Notes: a model not told the origin generated them from the sequence alone. A stretch of DNA of 64,000 bases from Streptomyces sp. VRA16 Mangrove soil (GCF_017377775.1 NZ_JAFVLN010000001.1:1116001-1180000), one strand, 5' to 3'. Counted from the first letter of the stretch, positions 1 to 9,375 are shown. Translations and numbers: made by a program.

Positions 1-761
1 CGCCGCCCGGGAACGTTGCCGAGCTCCGGGTGGGCGGCGAGGGCGGCCCGCGCATGGCCCGGCATCTCGATCTCCGGGACGACGGTGACCCCGCGGGCCG
101 CGGCGTGGTCGACGAGGCTCCTCAACTCCTCCCGCGTGTACGCCCCTTCGTGCGGGACGGGTCCGGAGCGCCGCCCGCCCACCTCGGTCAGCCGGGGGTA
201 CGCGGCCACGGGCATCCGCCAGCCCTGGTCGTCGGTGAGATGCAGATGCAGCACGTTCAGTTTGTGCAGGGCGAGCAGATCCACGTACCGGCGCAGGAAC
301 GACACCGGCTGGAAGTGCCGTGCGACGTCGAGCATGAAGCCGCGCCAGACGTGCCGCGGCACATCCGTGATCTCCGCGCAGGGCAGCCGCCAGGGGACGC
401 CGGACTGCGGCGTGTCCGAGAGGGCCTGCTCGGGCAGCAACTGGCGCACCGTCTGGACGCCGCGCAGCAGCCCCGTGACCTGTGCGGCCCGCAGCAGCAC
501 CGCGTCCGGGGCCACCGTGAGCCCGTACCCCTCCGCGCCCAGACCGCCGAGATCCGGATCGAGGGCGAGCACGAAGGAGCCCTCCGGGGACGCCGTCAGC
601 GGCAGCCCGGTGGCGGGAGCGAGGAGCGTGCGGAGCAGATCGGCGGCCGGCTCGGCGCCGGGGGAGACGCGGACCGTGGTGTCGGGGCCCAGGCTGAAGT
701 GGCCCGGCCGGTGCGTGAGTTGAGTGGGCAGGGGGATGAGCGGGGGCAGGTGTGCGGGCAC
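1..761 (-). CDS. beta-N-acetylhexosaminidase, GH20 (C-terminus cut by window edge)
   Basis: Hydrolyses terminal N-acetylhexosamine residues, probably from chitooligosaccharides imported by the adjacent ABC transporter. The GTG start at 761-759 follows a GGAGG. No signal peptide is visible, which suggests a cytoplasmic enzyme. The N-terminal GH20b-like domain is followed by the start of the barrel (HLHLTDDQGWR around residue 195) and a VVPEIEMPGH segment near residue 235, both typical of GH20. The HxGGDE catalytic region would lie beyond position 1. It is 36 bp downstream of the permease gene on the same strand, so it is likely the last gene of the operon. The arrangement recalls dasABC-dasD of streptomycetes; that comparison is from knowledge of the family, not alignment. 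Confidence 0.9.
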   Translation of the reverse strand, partial: MPAHLPPLIPLPTQLTHRPGHFSLGPDTTVRVSPGAEPAADLLRTLLAPATGLPLTASPEGSFVLALDPDLGGLGAEGYGLTVAPDAVLLRAAQVTGLLRGVQTVRQLLPEQALSDTPQSGVPWRLPCAEITDVPRHVWRGFMLDVARHFQPVSFLRRYVDLLALHKLNVLHLHLTDDQGWRMPVAAYPRLTEVGGRRSGPVPHEGAYTREELRSLVDHAAARGVTVVPEIEMPGHARAALAAHPELGNVPGR

Positions 762-797
762 GAGGAACCTCCGGGAGGAGAGCTGACGGGGGTGGGC

Positions 798-1630
798 TCA
801 GCCCTTGACGGCGCCGGCCGCGAACCCCGACGTCACATGCCGCTGCAGCAGCAGGAAGATGGCCAGGGCGGGCAGCGCGAACAGCGTGGAGGCGGCCATC
901 GTGGCGCCCCAGTCCGTGCCGAACGTGTTGTGGAACGAGGACAGCCACACCGGCAGCGTCCGGTGGTTCTGCTCCTTGATGATGAGGAAGTTGGCGTACG
1001 CGAACTCGTTCCACGCCGTGATGTAGCCGAACAGCGAGGTCGCCATCAGACCGGGCGCGAGCAGCGGGAACGCGATGTGCCGGAACGCCCCGAGGCGCGT
1101 GCACCCGTCGACCTGAGCCGACTCCTCCAGCTCGGCCGGGATCGTCGCGATGAAGCCGCGCAGCACCACGATCGTGAACGGCAGCGTCATCATGAAGTAG
1201 ACCAGCGTCAGCGTCGGCAGCCGGTCCAGCATCCCGGTGTCCCGCGAGATGATGTACACGGGGATGATCAGCGACTCCCAGGGTGCCATCTGCGCGACGA
1301 ACACCATCAGCATGAACTGCCGGCGCCCGCGCCACCGCATCCGTGCCACCGCGAACGAAGCGCCGAGCGCGACGACCAGGGAGAGCGCCACCGCGCCCAG
1401 CGTGACCAGCACACTGTTGCGCCAGAACAGACCGAAGCCGTCCGCGTCGACGGCTCGCCGGAAGTGGTCCAGGGTCCAGCTCCCCGGCAGGAGTCGGGGA
1501 TGCTCCGACTGGATGTCCCGGGACGGCTTGAAGGCCGTCGCCACCATCCAGTACACGGGGAACAGGCACACGACGACGGTCACGGTCGCGGCGACGTTCA
1601 GCGGGACGCGGCGCAGCGCGCGTGAGGCGC

Positions 1631-1634
<4 letters not shown>
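798..1634 (-). CDS. ABC sugar transporter permease (MalG/DasC-like)
   Basis: Inner-membrane permease of a CUT1 sugar importer, 278 residues, with about six membrane segments starting near residue 15. The EAA loop (ELEESAQVDGCTRLGAFRHI) that contacts the ATPase is clear at about residues 180-200. The start is taken as the GTG at 1634-1632, which overlaps the TGA of the upstream permease by four bases (GTGA). A longer reading frame upstream is a shadow of that permease. Probably forms a heterodimer with the neighbouring permease. No ATPase gene is present in the operon, so a shared MsiK-type ATPase is inferred. Confidence 0.93.
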
Positions 1635-2608
<974 letters not shown>

Positions 2609-2657
2609 TCCTTTCGGGTGAGGGATGAGGGGTGAGGTTCCGGGGGTTCAGGTACCA

Positions 2658-2717
2658 GGCGGTCAAATACGGGGCGGTCGTGAACCGGGCGGTCATGAAC
2701 CGGTCGGTCACAAAGAG
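2658..2717. repeat. four tandem 15-bp repeats between binding-protein and permease genes
   Basis: Units at 2658-2672, 2673-2687, 2688-2702 and 2703-2717. The second and third are GGCGGTCGTGAACCG and GGCGGTCATGAACCG; the first and fourth are more diverged. The last unit runs across the binding-protein stop codon at 2708-2710. Each middle unit can fold as a small CGGT/ACCG stem in the transcript. The position suits mRNA processing or differential expression inside the operon, but no function is shown. Confidence 0.75.
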
Positions 2718-3979
2718 GAGTTCAGCCCCGACGTGATCGCGTCCGACGCCTTCTTCGCCTCGCGCCGTGGGTCCCCGCCCGTCAGCACGGCCGTCATGTA
2801 GTCCTTGATCGGATTCTTCGCCTCGACCGCCGCCCACTGGGGCGTGTTCGGCGTCGCGTGCCCGACGGCCGCGCCGACCGCCATCGTCGAGGCGCCCGGG
2901 TCCCCGGCGACCGCGCTCGCGAGCGACGTCTTGTTCGGTACGTAGCTCATCGCGAGGGCGAGCTTCTTCTGCCAGGCGTCACCGGTGAGTTCCTTGATGA
3001 ACGTGTACGCGGCGTCGTGGTGCTGAGACACGCTCGGAACGACCAGGTCCGAACCGCCGGTGAAGACCGCTCCCGGCGCTTGTGCGGTCTTCCCGGGGAT
3101 CGGGAAGAACCCCAACTTGCCCTTCAGGTCCGGGTTGTTCTGCGTCACCACGTTGGCGCCACCGGGCACGCTGATGACCTGCGCCACCTGCCCCTTCGCC
3201 ATCACTTCGGCCTGCGGCGGCTGCGCCTCGTCGGAGTCCTTCGGACCCTTGCCGAGCGCCTGGAGCTTCTCGTAGAAGGCCATGGCGCGCAGCGCCTCGG
3301 GGGTGTCCAGGGCTCCCTTCCACTTGCCGCCCGACTCCGTGGCGAGGTCGCCGCCCTCGTCCCAAACGAAGCCGGACAGGGCGTACCAGTTCTGACCGGG
3401 CAGGTAGATGCCCTGCTGGGAGCCCTTGTCGAGCTTGCGCGTGGCGGCGATCCACTGGTCACGGGTCTTGATCTTCGTCGCGTCGACGCCGGCCTTCGCG
3501 AAGAGGTCCTTGCGGTAGACGACCACCCGGTTCGCCGCGTAGTACGGGATCCCGTACTGCTTGCCCTCGTACGCGCCCGGCTCCGCGAGCCCCTTCAGCC
3601 AGTCCTTGCCGCCCAGCTCGCCGACCTTGTCACTGAGGTCGAGCAGGCCGCCGCTCTGCGCGAACTGCGCCACCTGCGTATTGCCCGTCTCGATCACATC
3701 GGGGGCGTCGTTGCTGGCCAGAGCGGCCGTGACCTTCCCACCGATGCCGTCCCACTCCTGGATCTGGATCCGTACGTCGATGTCCGGGTGCGCGGCCTCG
3801 AAGCCCTTCTCGAAGTCCTTCTGGAAGGCGGCCGAGACGCTGTCGCGCATCAGCCACACATCGATGGCGGTCCGCCCGCCGTCGGCGGACTTCCCGCTGT
3901 CGGAGCCGGACGAACTGCAGGCGCTGAGCCCGGTGAGCGCGACGAACGCGGACACACCGGCGAGCAAGCGGAGCTTCAC
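2708..3979 (-). CDS. ABC transporter sugar-binding lipoprotein
   Basis: Extracellular solute-binding protein, 423 residues, with a lipoprotein signal (MKLRLLAGVSAFVALTGLSA then Cys, lipobox LSAC at about 18-21) and a Ser/Gly linker. The body has the SBP family 1 pattern, including a GGSDLVV stretch near residue 305. It delivers the sugar to the two downstream permeases. Its promoter region carries a dre-like element and a 28-bp perfect palindrome, so the operon is probably repressed by a DasR-type regulator and by the divergent GntR protein. The GH20 neighbour makes N-acetylglucosamine oligosaccharides the likely cargo. Confidence 0.93.
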   Translation of the reverse strand: MKLRLLAGVSAFVALTGLSACSSSGSDSGKSADGGRTAIDVWLMRDSVSAAFQKDFEKGFEAAHPDIDVRIQIQEWDGIGGKVTAALASNDAPDVIETGNTQVAQFAQSGGLLDLSDKVGELGGKDWLKGLAEPGAYEGKQYGIPYYAANRVVVYRKDLFAKAGVDATKIKTRDQWIAATRKLDKGSQQGIYLPGQNWYALSGFVWDEGGDLATESGGKWKGALDTPEALRAMAFYEKLQALGKGPKDSDEAQPPQAEVMAKGQVAQVISVPGGANVVTQNNPDLKGKLGFFPIPGKTAQAPGAVFTGGSDLVVPSVSQHHDAAYTFIKELTGDAWQKKLALAMSYVPNKTSLASAVAGDPGASTMAVGAAVGHATPNTPQWAAVEAKNPIKDYMTAVLTGGDPRREAKKASDAITSGLNSSL

Positions 3980-4000
3980 GGTTCACCTCTGGGATGCCGG

Positions 4001-4028
4001 ACCTGACCAGTTCTCCAACTGGTCAGGT
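4001..4028. promoter_or_regulatory. 28-bp perfect palindrome, candidate GntR operator
   Basis: Perfect 12-bp arms (ACCTGACCAGTT and AACTGGTCAGGT) with a CTCC centre. It lies between the promoter and start of the binding-protein gene. The half-site AACTGGTC recurs at 4136-4143 and 4148-4155 next to the GntR gene, so the local regulator is the likely ligand. Confidence 0.75.
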
Positions 4029-4050
4029 GACCTCTGGTGAGGGAGAAAGC

Positions 4051-4075
4051 TGGCATAGACCATTGAGCACGTCAA
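4051..4075 (-). promoter_or_regulatory. promoter with dre-like site for the sugar operon
   Basis: On the minus strand TTGACG (4075-4070) is followed after seven bases by TGGTCTATGCCA (4062-4051). The second element resembles the DasR dre core TGGTCTAGACCA with two differences and sits in the -35/-10 spacer. The same order and 7-base spacing occur upstream of the chitinase gene at 7316-7292. Confidence 0.65.
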
Positions 4076-4135
4076 CCCCGCAATGAAAGCTGGGCAGTTG
4101 CGAGGTTTGTTGTCGATCTACGTGCCGCCGTGATG

Positions 4136-4155
4136 AACTGGTCAGACAACTGGTC
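4136..4155. promoter_or_regulatory. direct repeat of AACTGGTC upstream of the GntR gene
   Basis: AACTGGTC occurs at 4136-4143 and again at 4148-4155, 12 bp apart, ending 23 bp before the GntR start codon. It shares the half-site of the 4001-4028 palindrome, which suggests autoregulation. Confidence 0.6.
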
Positions 4156-4178
4156 GTACGGGAGACAAGGGGGCGGGC

Positions 4179-5030
4179 GTGAACGCCGACGCGGACAAGC
4201 GGGCGCCGGGAGCGGTGCTCAAGCGGGAGCGGGTGCGCGACCGCATCCTCGAACTGATCGAGTCGCAGCGCCCCGGGGACCCGATCCCCTCCGAGCGCAC
4301 CCTCTGCGCCCGGTTCGGCGTCTCCCGGCCCACCCTGCGCGCCGCCGTCGACGAACTGGTCGTCGCCGGGCTTCTCGTCCGCGAACACGGCCGGGGAATG
4401 TTCGTGGCTCCGGAGAAGATCACCCAGGAACTCGGCTCCGGGGAACAGGCGCTGACGGTGCCGCAGGCCGCGGGCGCCTGGTCGAGCCGGCTCCTGGAGT
4501 TCACCACCATCCAGGCCGGCGCCCGCGTCGGCCGCAGACTGCGCCTGTCACCGGCGGCGAAGATCGTGTACGTGGCCCGGCTGCGGCTCGTCGACGGCGC
4601 GCCCATGGCCATCGAGCATCTGCACATCCGCGCCGATCTCGTCCCCGGCCTCAGCGCGCAGGAGCTGGAGAGCGGAGACCTGTACGAGCATCTGCGGACC
4701 CACCACGACGTTCACGTCCGCGAAGCGGTCCAGGCCATCGAGCCGACCGTCGTCACCCGCGCCGAGGCCGAACTGCTCGACGTTCCTGAGCTCTCCCCGG
4801 CCCTGCTCTTCGAGCGGCTCACCTCCGACACGGAGGGCCGTCCCGTCGAGTACGTCCACTCGCTGTACCGCGGCGACCGCTACCGCATCGTCTCCCGCCT
4901 CACCCTCGGCCCCGCGGCCACCACCGAGTCCGTGGCGCCCGCGGGGCACCACCCGGGCATCCCGCCCGGCGACTTCGCCCACCGCGACACGCTCGCCTCG
5001 TCCACCCGGGGCGACGTCCAGATCCCGTAG
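4179..5030 (+). CDS. GntR-family (HutC/DasR type) transcriptional regulator
   Basis: DNA-binding repressor of 283 residues. The winged helix-turn-helix spans about residues 15-82 (IPSERTLCARFGVSRPTLRA is the HTH core), and a UTRA ligand-binding domain covers about 105-250. UTRA domains of this group bind phosphorylated or free amino sugars. The GTG start at 4179 follows GGAGACAAGGGGGC. It is divergent from the sugar operon, and AACTGGTC half-sites lie on both sides of the intergenic region. It is probably the local repressor. Whether it is DasR itself or a paralogue cannot be told here; the known DasR is shorter. Confidence 0.9.
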   Translation: MNADADKRAPGAVLKRERVRDRILELIESQRPGDPIPSERTLCARFGVSRPTLRAAVDELVVAGLLVREHGRGMFVAPEKITQELGSGEQALTVPQAAGAWSSRLLEFTTIQAGARVGRRLRLSPAAKIVYVARLRLVDGAPMAIEHLHIRADLVPGLSAQELESGDLYEHLRTHHDVHVREAVQAIEPTVVTRAEAELLDVPELSPALLFERLTSDTEGRPVEYVHSLYRGDRYRIVSRLTLGPAATTESVAPAGHHPGIPPGDFAHRDTLASSTRGDVQIP

Positions 5031-5049
5031 CTCTGGTTACGGTTCCGCC

Positions 5050-5487
5050 ATGGCCGACTACCGCATCGAAACCGTACGCAACGGCGAACGCGACTGGAGC
5101 GCGCGCAACGACCGGGGCGCCGAGGTCCGCATCGCCCCCGCCGACTCCGCCGCCCAACCCTCCTTCACCCCCGTGGAACTCCTGCTCGCCGCGCTCGGCG
5201 GCTGCGGCGGCCTCGTCGTCGACCGCACCGCCCGCACCGTCCCCCACGACGACCTGCGCATCGTCGTCGAGTCCGTGTCCCGGCCCGAGGACGACGGACG
5301 GGTGGGCGCCGTCCGCGTCACGTACGAACTCGCCCTGCCGGACGGGGACACGCAAGCGGCGGACGCCTTCGAACGCGGCGTCCGCCTGACTCACGAGAAG
5401 TACTGCACGGTCAGCCGCACCGTCGAGCACGGCGCCCGGGTCGAGGCGATCGGCCCCGACGGCACGATGCTCTTCATGGGCGGCTGA
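5050..5487 (+). CDS. OsmC-family protein
   Basis: Small alpha/beta protein of 145 residues in the OsmC/Ohr superfamily, usually thiol-dependent peroxide reduction or an uncharacterised relative. Family features include the conserved helix with a cysteine (LLLAALGGCGG, residues 46-56) and a second cysteine in KYCTVSRTV near residue 119. The two cysteines fit the family's redox pair. It begins 19 bp after the GntR gene on the same strand. No sign of a role in sugar uptake is visible. Confidence 0.85.
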   Translation: MADYRIETVRNGERDWSARNDRGAEVRIAPADSAAQPSFTPVELLLAALGGCGGLVVDRTARTVPHDDLRIVVESVSRPEDDGRVGAVRVTYELALPDGDTQAADAFERGVRLTHEKYCTVSRTVEHGARVEAIGPDGTMLFMGG

Positions 5488-5494
5488 CCACGGG

Positions 5495-5510
5495 GCCCCG
5501 CGACCGGGGC
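5495..5510. terminator. short G/C stem-loop between convergent genes
   Basis: GCCCCG-cgac-CGGGGC at 5495-5510, between the stop of the OsmC gene and the stop of the convergent chitinase gene. There is no T-run; a bidirectional terminator is inferred from position. Confidence 0.4.
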
Positions 5511-5511
5511 G

Positions 5512-7221
5512 CTACGGCAGGCTGTGCACCTTCGGACCCACCGAGTTCGACCACGTACTGCCCGCCGTCGCGTCCCAGTTCGTCGACCACGTCATGGCGC
5601 CGCGCAGCCCCGGGTACGTCTTCGCGGGCTTGAAGGTCCCGCAGCCCGTGCCCCGGGCGAGGCAGTCGAGGGCGTTGTTCACGGTCGCCGCGTCCACGTA
5701 TCCGCTGCCCGCCGCGCGGGTCGACGCCGGCACCCCGAGCCCGACCTGCGACGGGTCGAGCCCGCCCTCCAGCTGGATGCAGGCGAGCGCGGTGAGGAAG
5801 TCCACCGAGCCCTGGCTGTACACCTTGCCGTCGCAGCCCAGCATCGAACCGCTGTTGTAGTACTGCGTGTTGACGACCGTGAGGATGTCCTTCACGTTCA
5901 GCGCCGTCTTGAAGTACTCGCCCGACGTCGACTGCATGTCGATGGTCTGCGGCGCCATCGTCAGCACGAACTTCGAGCCGGCCTTCGCCGCCAGCGCACG
6001 CAGCGCCTTCGTCATGTACGTCGAGTTGAGGCCGTTCTCCAGGTCGATGTCGACGCCGTCGAAGCCGTACTCCTGCATCAGCGCGTACGCGCTGTCGGCG
6101 AACGCCGTCGCGGAGGCGTCGCTGTTGACCGAGATGCTGCCCTTCTCGCCGCCGACCGACAGGACCACCGACTTGCCCGCCGCGTGCTTCGCGGCGATGT
6201 CCGCCTTGAAGTCGGCGGCCGAGGCGTAGCCGACGGCCGGGTCCAGGTTGAAGGTGATCTGGCCGGGCGTGGTCGTCGCGTCGGCGAACGACACCGCGAT
6301 GATGTCGTACTGCGAGGAGACGTCCCGCAGCTTCTGCACCGTCGCGCCGTTGTCGAAGTTCTGCCAGTAGCCGGTGAGCGCGTGCGCGGGCACCGTCCCG
6401 CCGCCTCCGCCACCGCCGCTCGTGGCGGTCTTCGCGGTGACCGCGGTCGACTTCGGCGACTCACCGGCCGCGTTCGTCGCCGTCACCTGGAAGCTGTACG
6501 AGGTGTCCGCGGCCAGCCCGCTCACCGTTGCCGAGGCGCCCGTGGCCGAGGCGACCTTCGTGCCGTCCCGGTAGACGTTGTAGCCGGTGGCGCCGGAGAC
6601 CGGGGTCCAGGACAGGTCCACGGACGAGGCCGTGGTCACGCCCGCGGCGAGGCCGCCCGGCGCCGCCGGTATCTGGACCGGGTCGCTGCCGCCGCCCCCG
6701 TCGGGCCCGAAGACGTTCACGTCGTCCACGTAGTACGCGCCCTGCCCGTACCAGCCGTGCGTGTAGATCGTGACCGACGTCGTGTTCGCGCCGGTGGTGA
6801 AGCTGGTGGTCAGCTGCTGCCAGGACGAGGAGCCCGGCGTCCACGTGGAGACGTCCGTGGTGCCGGTGCCGCTCGCACCCAGGTACACATAGCTGCCCTG
6901 CACCCAACTGCTCAGGCTGTAGGTCGAGTTGGGCTTCACGGCGACGGTCTGGGTGCACTGGGCCGTGTCCTGCGAGGTCGGCGTCGCCTTGAGCGCCTTG
7001 GCGCCGCCGTGCACGGGGGAGGTGACGGTCGTGCCGCTGCCCGCGGCGCAGGTCCAGTTGCTCAGGTCCGACTCGAAGCCGGCGTTCTTGGCGACGTTGA
7101 CGTCCGCGGCCTGCGCGGGAGCCGCGAGAGCGGTGACGCCGAGTGCCGCGGCCGAAGTGACGGCGAGCGCCGCGGCAAGGCGCCGGGGAGCGCCGGGTCT
7201 GCCATGACGTGCACGGTCCAC
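5512..7221 (-). CDS. secreted chitinase, CBM-FnIII-GH18
   Basis: Extracellular endochitinase of 569 residues. The GTG start at 7221 is preferred because a GGAGG lies seven bases upstream and the promoter at 7291-7316 falls inside the longer open frame. A signal peptide ends near APAQA (about residue 40). A carbohydrate-binding module (about 43-175) is followed by a fibronectin type III domain (about 183-270), a glycine linker and a GH18 barrel (about 281-565). The catalytic DxxDxDxE motif is intact (DGVDIDLE, 388-395, Glu395 as acid/base). It probably releases chitobiose for the ABC transporter and GH20 enzyme upstream. Confidence 0.95.
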   Translation of the reverse strand: MDRARHGRPGAPRRLAAALAVTSAAALGVTALAAPAQAADVNVAKNAGFESDLSNWTCAAGSGTTVTSPVHGGAKALKATPTSQDTAQCTQTVAVKPNSTYSLSSWVQGSYVYLGASGTGTTDVSTWTPGSSSWQQLTTSFTTGANTTSVTIYTHGWYGQGAYYVDDVNVFGPDGGGGSDPVQIPAAPGGLAAGVTTASSVDLSWTPVSGATGYNVYRDGTKVASATGASATVSGLAADTSYSFQVTATNAAGESPKSTAVTAKTATSGGGGGGGTVPAHALTGYWQNFDNGATVQKLRDVSSQYDIIAVSFADATTTPGQITFNLDPAVGYASAADFKADIAAKHAAGKSVVLSVGGEKGSISVNSDASATAFADSAYALMQEYGFDGVDIDLENGLNSTYMTKALRALAAKAGSKFVLTMAPQTIDMQSTSGEYFKTALNVKDILTVVNTQYYNSGSMLGCDGKVYSQGSVDFLTALACIQLEGGLDPSQVGLGVPASTRAAGSGYVDAATVNNALDCLARGTGCGTFKPAKTYPGLRGAMTWSTNWDATAGSTWSNSVGPKVHSLP

Positions 7222-7285
7222 AGAGTGCCTCCGGGGGAGAGGAGAGGGGCGGATGTGGACGACGGTGGCCACCGATGTCGTGCGC

Positions 7286-7316
7286 CAAAGTTGGTCCAGA
7301 CCAATCGAGTTGTCAA
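7286..7316 (-). promoter_or_regulatory. chitinase promoter with palindromic dre-like site
   Basis: Minus-strand TTGACA (7316-7311), seven bases, then TGGTCTGGACCA (7303-7292), part of the perfect palindrome TTGGTCCAGACCAA at 7291-7304. A weak -10 (CAACTT) overlaps its end at 17-bp spacing. Operators with TGGTC/GACCA arms overlapping the promoter are established for Streptomyces chitinase genes and bound by DasR in that genus. Confidence 0.75.
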
Positions 7317-7408
7317 GACCTGTGGAGGTGCGATGAGTTCCGGGGCCCGGCATGGTCGACAGGAGGGAGCGGGGCGCACGCCCCGCCGCGCGACGACCGG
7401 AGGCTCGG

Positions 7409-7705
7409 ATGAGTGCGGAAGCGAACGTGGGAACGGCGCTGAACGAGGAGTTCAGCGCCGTCCTGGAGAAGAGCCCGAATCCCGGCGGCTGGACCTACGC
7501 GGTCTGGCCGCGCAGCGTCGAGCGGTTCGGCACCCGCGGCCTGGTGAAGGTCAGGGGCACGGTCGACGGCCACCCCTTCCGCAGTTCGTTCATGCCGCTC
7601 GGCGACGGCCGCCACAAGCTGCCGGTGAAGGCCGACGTGCGCCGCGCGATCGGCAAAGAGGCGGGCGACACCGTCACGATCCGCCTCCTGGAGCGCCTGA
7701 ACTGA
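7409..7705 (+). CDS. DUF1905 domain protein
   Basis: 98-residue protein with the DUF1905 pattern: an N-terminal beta-rich segment, a central [19 protein letters not shown] turn and a C-terminal [15 protein letters not shown] helix-strand. Function of the family is unknown; members often sit beside bacteriocin-protection-like domains. The ATG at 7409 is preferred over an upstream GTG because CGGAGG lies five bases before it. It is convergent with the DinB-like gene, 21 bp apart. Confidence 0.8.
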   Translation: MSAEANVGTALNEEFSAVLEKSPNPGGWTYAVWPRSVERFGTRGLVKVRGTVDGHPFRSSFMPLGDGRHKLPVKADVRRAIGKEAGDTVTIRLLERLN

Positions 7706-7726
7706 CGCGGGGCGCCCAGGGGGTGA

Positions 7727-8227
7727 TCAGATCAGGCCGCGCGCGTAGGCCGCCTGCCCCACGTGCTGCAGATCGTCACTGAGCACGCTGACCAGGCGCA
7801 CACCGAGCGTCACCGGCGGGTCCCAGCGCTCGTCGACGATCCGGTCCAGATCGGCGGCCTTCAGCCCCGCCAGATGGCCGAGCGTCTGCTCGTGCACCGC
7901 GTCGTAGTAGTCGGCCAGCAGTTCGCCCGAGGCGACCCGCACCTGGCCGACCTGCTTCGACGTGTGCCCGTACCCGGTGTCCGTCTCGGCGAGCGGCAGA
8001 TCGAAACGCTCGGCCCAGCCCTGCGCGAGCCATACCTGCTCGATCCCCGCCACGTCCGCGAGATGGTCGTCCTGCACCCGCGTCAGATGCCAGATCAGCC
8101 AGGCGATGGAATTGGCCTCGCCGCCCGGCCGCGCGTGCAGCGCGTCGACGGAAAGCCCGTCGAGCACCGCGTGCACCTCTTCCTTAATGCGGTTGTAGCC
8201 GTCAATGAGAACGTCGTGTGAGTGCAT
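7727..8227 (-). CDS. DinB-fold (DUF664) protein
   Basis: 166-residue predicted four-helix protein of the DinB/DUF664 group, often metal-dependent thiol-S-transferase-like. Histidines at NSIAWLIWHLTRVQDDH (about residues 40-56) and in SDDLQHVGQAAY near the C-terminus match the usual triad positions. The start is the ATG at 8227, though its ribosome site is weak. The divergent neighbour starts at 8471 and the 243-bp gap holds AT-richer promoter sequence with no clear operator. Confidence 0.8.
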   Translation of the reverse strand: MHSHDVLIDGYNRIKEEVHAVLDGLSVDALHARPGGEANSIAWLIWHLTRVQDDHLADVAGIEQVWLAQGWAERFDLPLAETDTGYGHTSKQVGQVRVASGELLADYYDAVHEQTLGHLAGLKAADLDRIVDERWDPPVTLGVRLVSVLSDDLQHVGQAAYARGLI

Positions 8228-8470
8228 GGAGTGCAGTGTCGTCGACCTAGCGCCTTTCGGCCAATGAAGCCGCGGAATATGCCAGGAGACTGGCGTGAAA
8301 AGCATGGTGACAGAGAGCGGTAAGTGCCGATACTCGACGAGTGGGACGGTTGAACATTGTGCGGAAACGGCGTGTCGCGGAAGCCGGGAGACCAATTGCC
8401 CGGACCGCTCCGCCGTTGCGGTCGATTACTGATCACACGCCACCGCGTTAGTGATCAATGGCGCCAGGCA

Positions 8471-8908
8471 ATGGGGGAGATCGTGCACGACGAATTCCTG
8501 TGCCATGTCACGGCATACGGAATATGCGGCGGCCGGCGCGTAGGCGTCCCGCTCGGCACCTACCGCGCTCCGACCCTCCCGCTCGCCCTGTGGTGGCTGC
8601 GCGACCGCGCCACCTGGATCGCCGAACGGCTCGACCCGCGCCCCGGCCTGCCGCATCTGCCCGAGGGCGCGCTGATGCCGGTGGCCGCCGACACCCCCGA
8701 CGTGCCCGCCCTGCTGCGGGCCTGGTGCGCGGACACCGAGCACCAGGAACGCGTCGCGGAGGAGCTGGCGGCAGGCCGCCTCGTGCGGGTCGCCACCCGC
8801 GACGACACCACCGAGTACGAACTCCTCGCGGAATCCGTCGACGCCCTGCGCATGGCCCGCACCCAGCCGCGCGCCAAGGCTCCCGTGACCGCTTCCGTAC
8901 CCGTATGA
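8471..8908 (+). CDS. hypothetical protein, actinobacterial type
   Basis: 145 residues, not recognised. It has a Cys-rich start (FLCHVTAYGICGG), a tryptophan-rich centre (LALWWLRDRATWIAERL) and an acidic C-terminal half ending in ASVPV. No signal peptide or membrane segment is seen. The start is uncertain: ATG at 8471 and GTG at 8483 are both possible, and neither has an ideally spaced ribosome site. Codon use is normal for the window, so it is probably real. Confidence 0.6.
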   Translation: MGEIVHDEFLCHVTAYGICGGRRVGVPLGTYRAPTLPLALWWLRDRATWIAERLDPRPGLPHLPEGALMPVAADTPDVPALLRAWCADTEHQERVAEELAAGRLVRVATRDDTTEYELLAESVDALRMARTQPRAKAPVTASVPV

Positions 8909-9008
8909 AGTCATGAGTAATGACCGTCAAGGGTGAACGTGCGCTTGATCGTGCGAGTGCGCGGGGAGTGTGGTCACGCACAGTGAGAACGATCACCTCG
9001 GGGCCCAC

Positions 9009-9368
9009 ATGAAACGCAGATCCGCATTCGCCCTCACCCTCCTCGCCGTCGCGGCGGCCGTGGTGCCGACCGCGTCCGGTGCGACGGCCGCGAAAGGCCC
9101 GGGACAGGTCTGTTTCTGGACCGAACCCGGCCAGCACGGCCAGGCCTGGTGTTACGCGCCACCCGGTTACGCGGAGGCCGAGAACGGGACGCAGCGGCAC
9201 GCGGCGTCCTTCGATTCCCGCGTCGGCAACAGCGTCTACGCCATCAGCTACACCGCTTCCGGATGTCTCTACCGGGAGATCCGGCGTGACGACTACTCCG
9301 AGAACTGGGAGTGGGCCGGAAAACTCGACGGCGTCAGCGACAACACCATGGGGTGCGAGCAGGGCTGA
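9009..9368 (+). CDS. secreted peptidase-inhibitor-I36-like protein
   Basis: 119-residue exported protein. The signal peptide (MKRRSAFALTLLAVAAAVV and following, cleavage near GATAA, residue 33) leads a mature domain with four cysteines (VCFWTEPG, AWCYAPPG, SGCLYRE, MGCEQ). This layout is that of Streptomyces I36 peptidase inhibitors, related to gamma-crystallin-like folds. Inhibitory activity is inferred from the family. A similar gene lies at 9930, with a lipoprotein gene between, all on the plus strand. ATG at 9009 is chosen because the signal sequence begins there. Confidence 0.75.
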   Translation: MKRRSAFALTLLAVAAAVVPTASGATAAKGPGQVCFWTEPGQHGQAWCYAPPGYAEAENGTQRHAASFDSRVGNSVYAISYTASGCLYREIRRDDYSENWEWAGKLDGVSDNTMGCEQG

Positions 9369-9375
9369 CCCGGCC

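Noticed and set aside
30..1625. Long open plus-strand frame opposite the hexosaminidase and permease genes
   Set aside because: Its translation is Arg/His/Gln-rich low complexity, typical of the antisense frame of GC-rich coding DNA; the minus strand encodes recognised domains.
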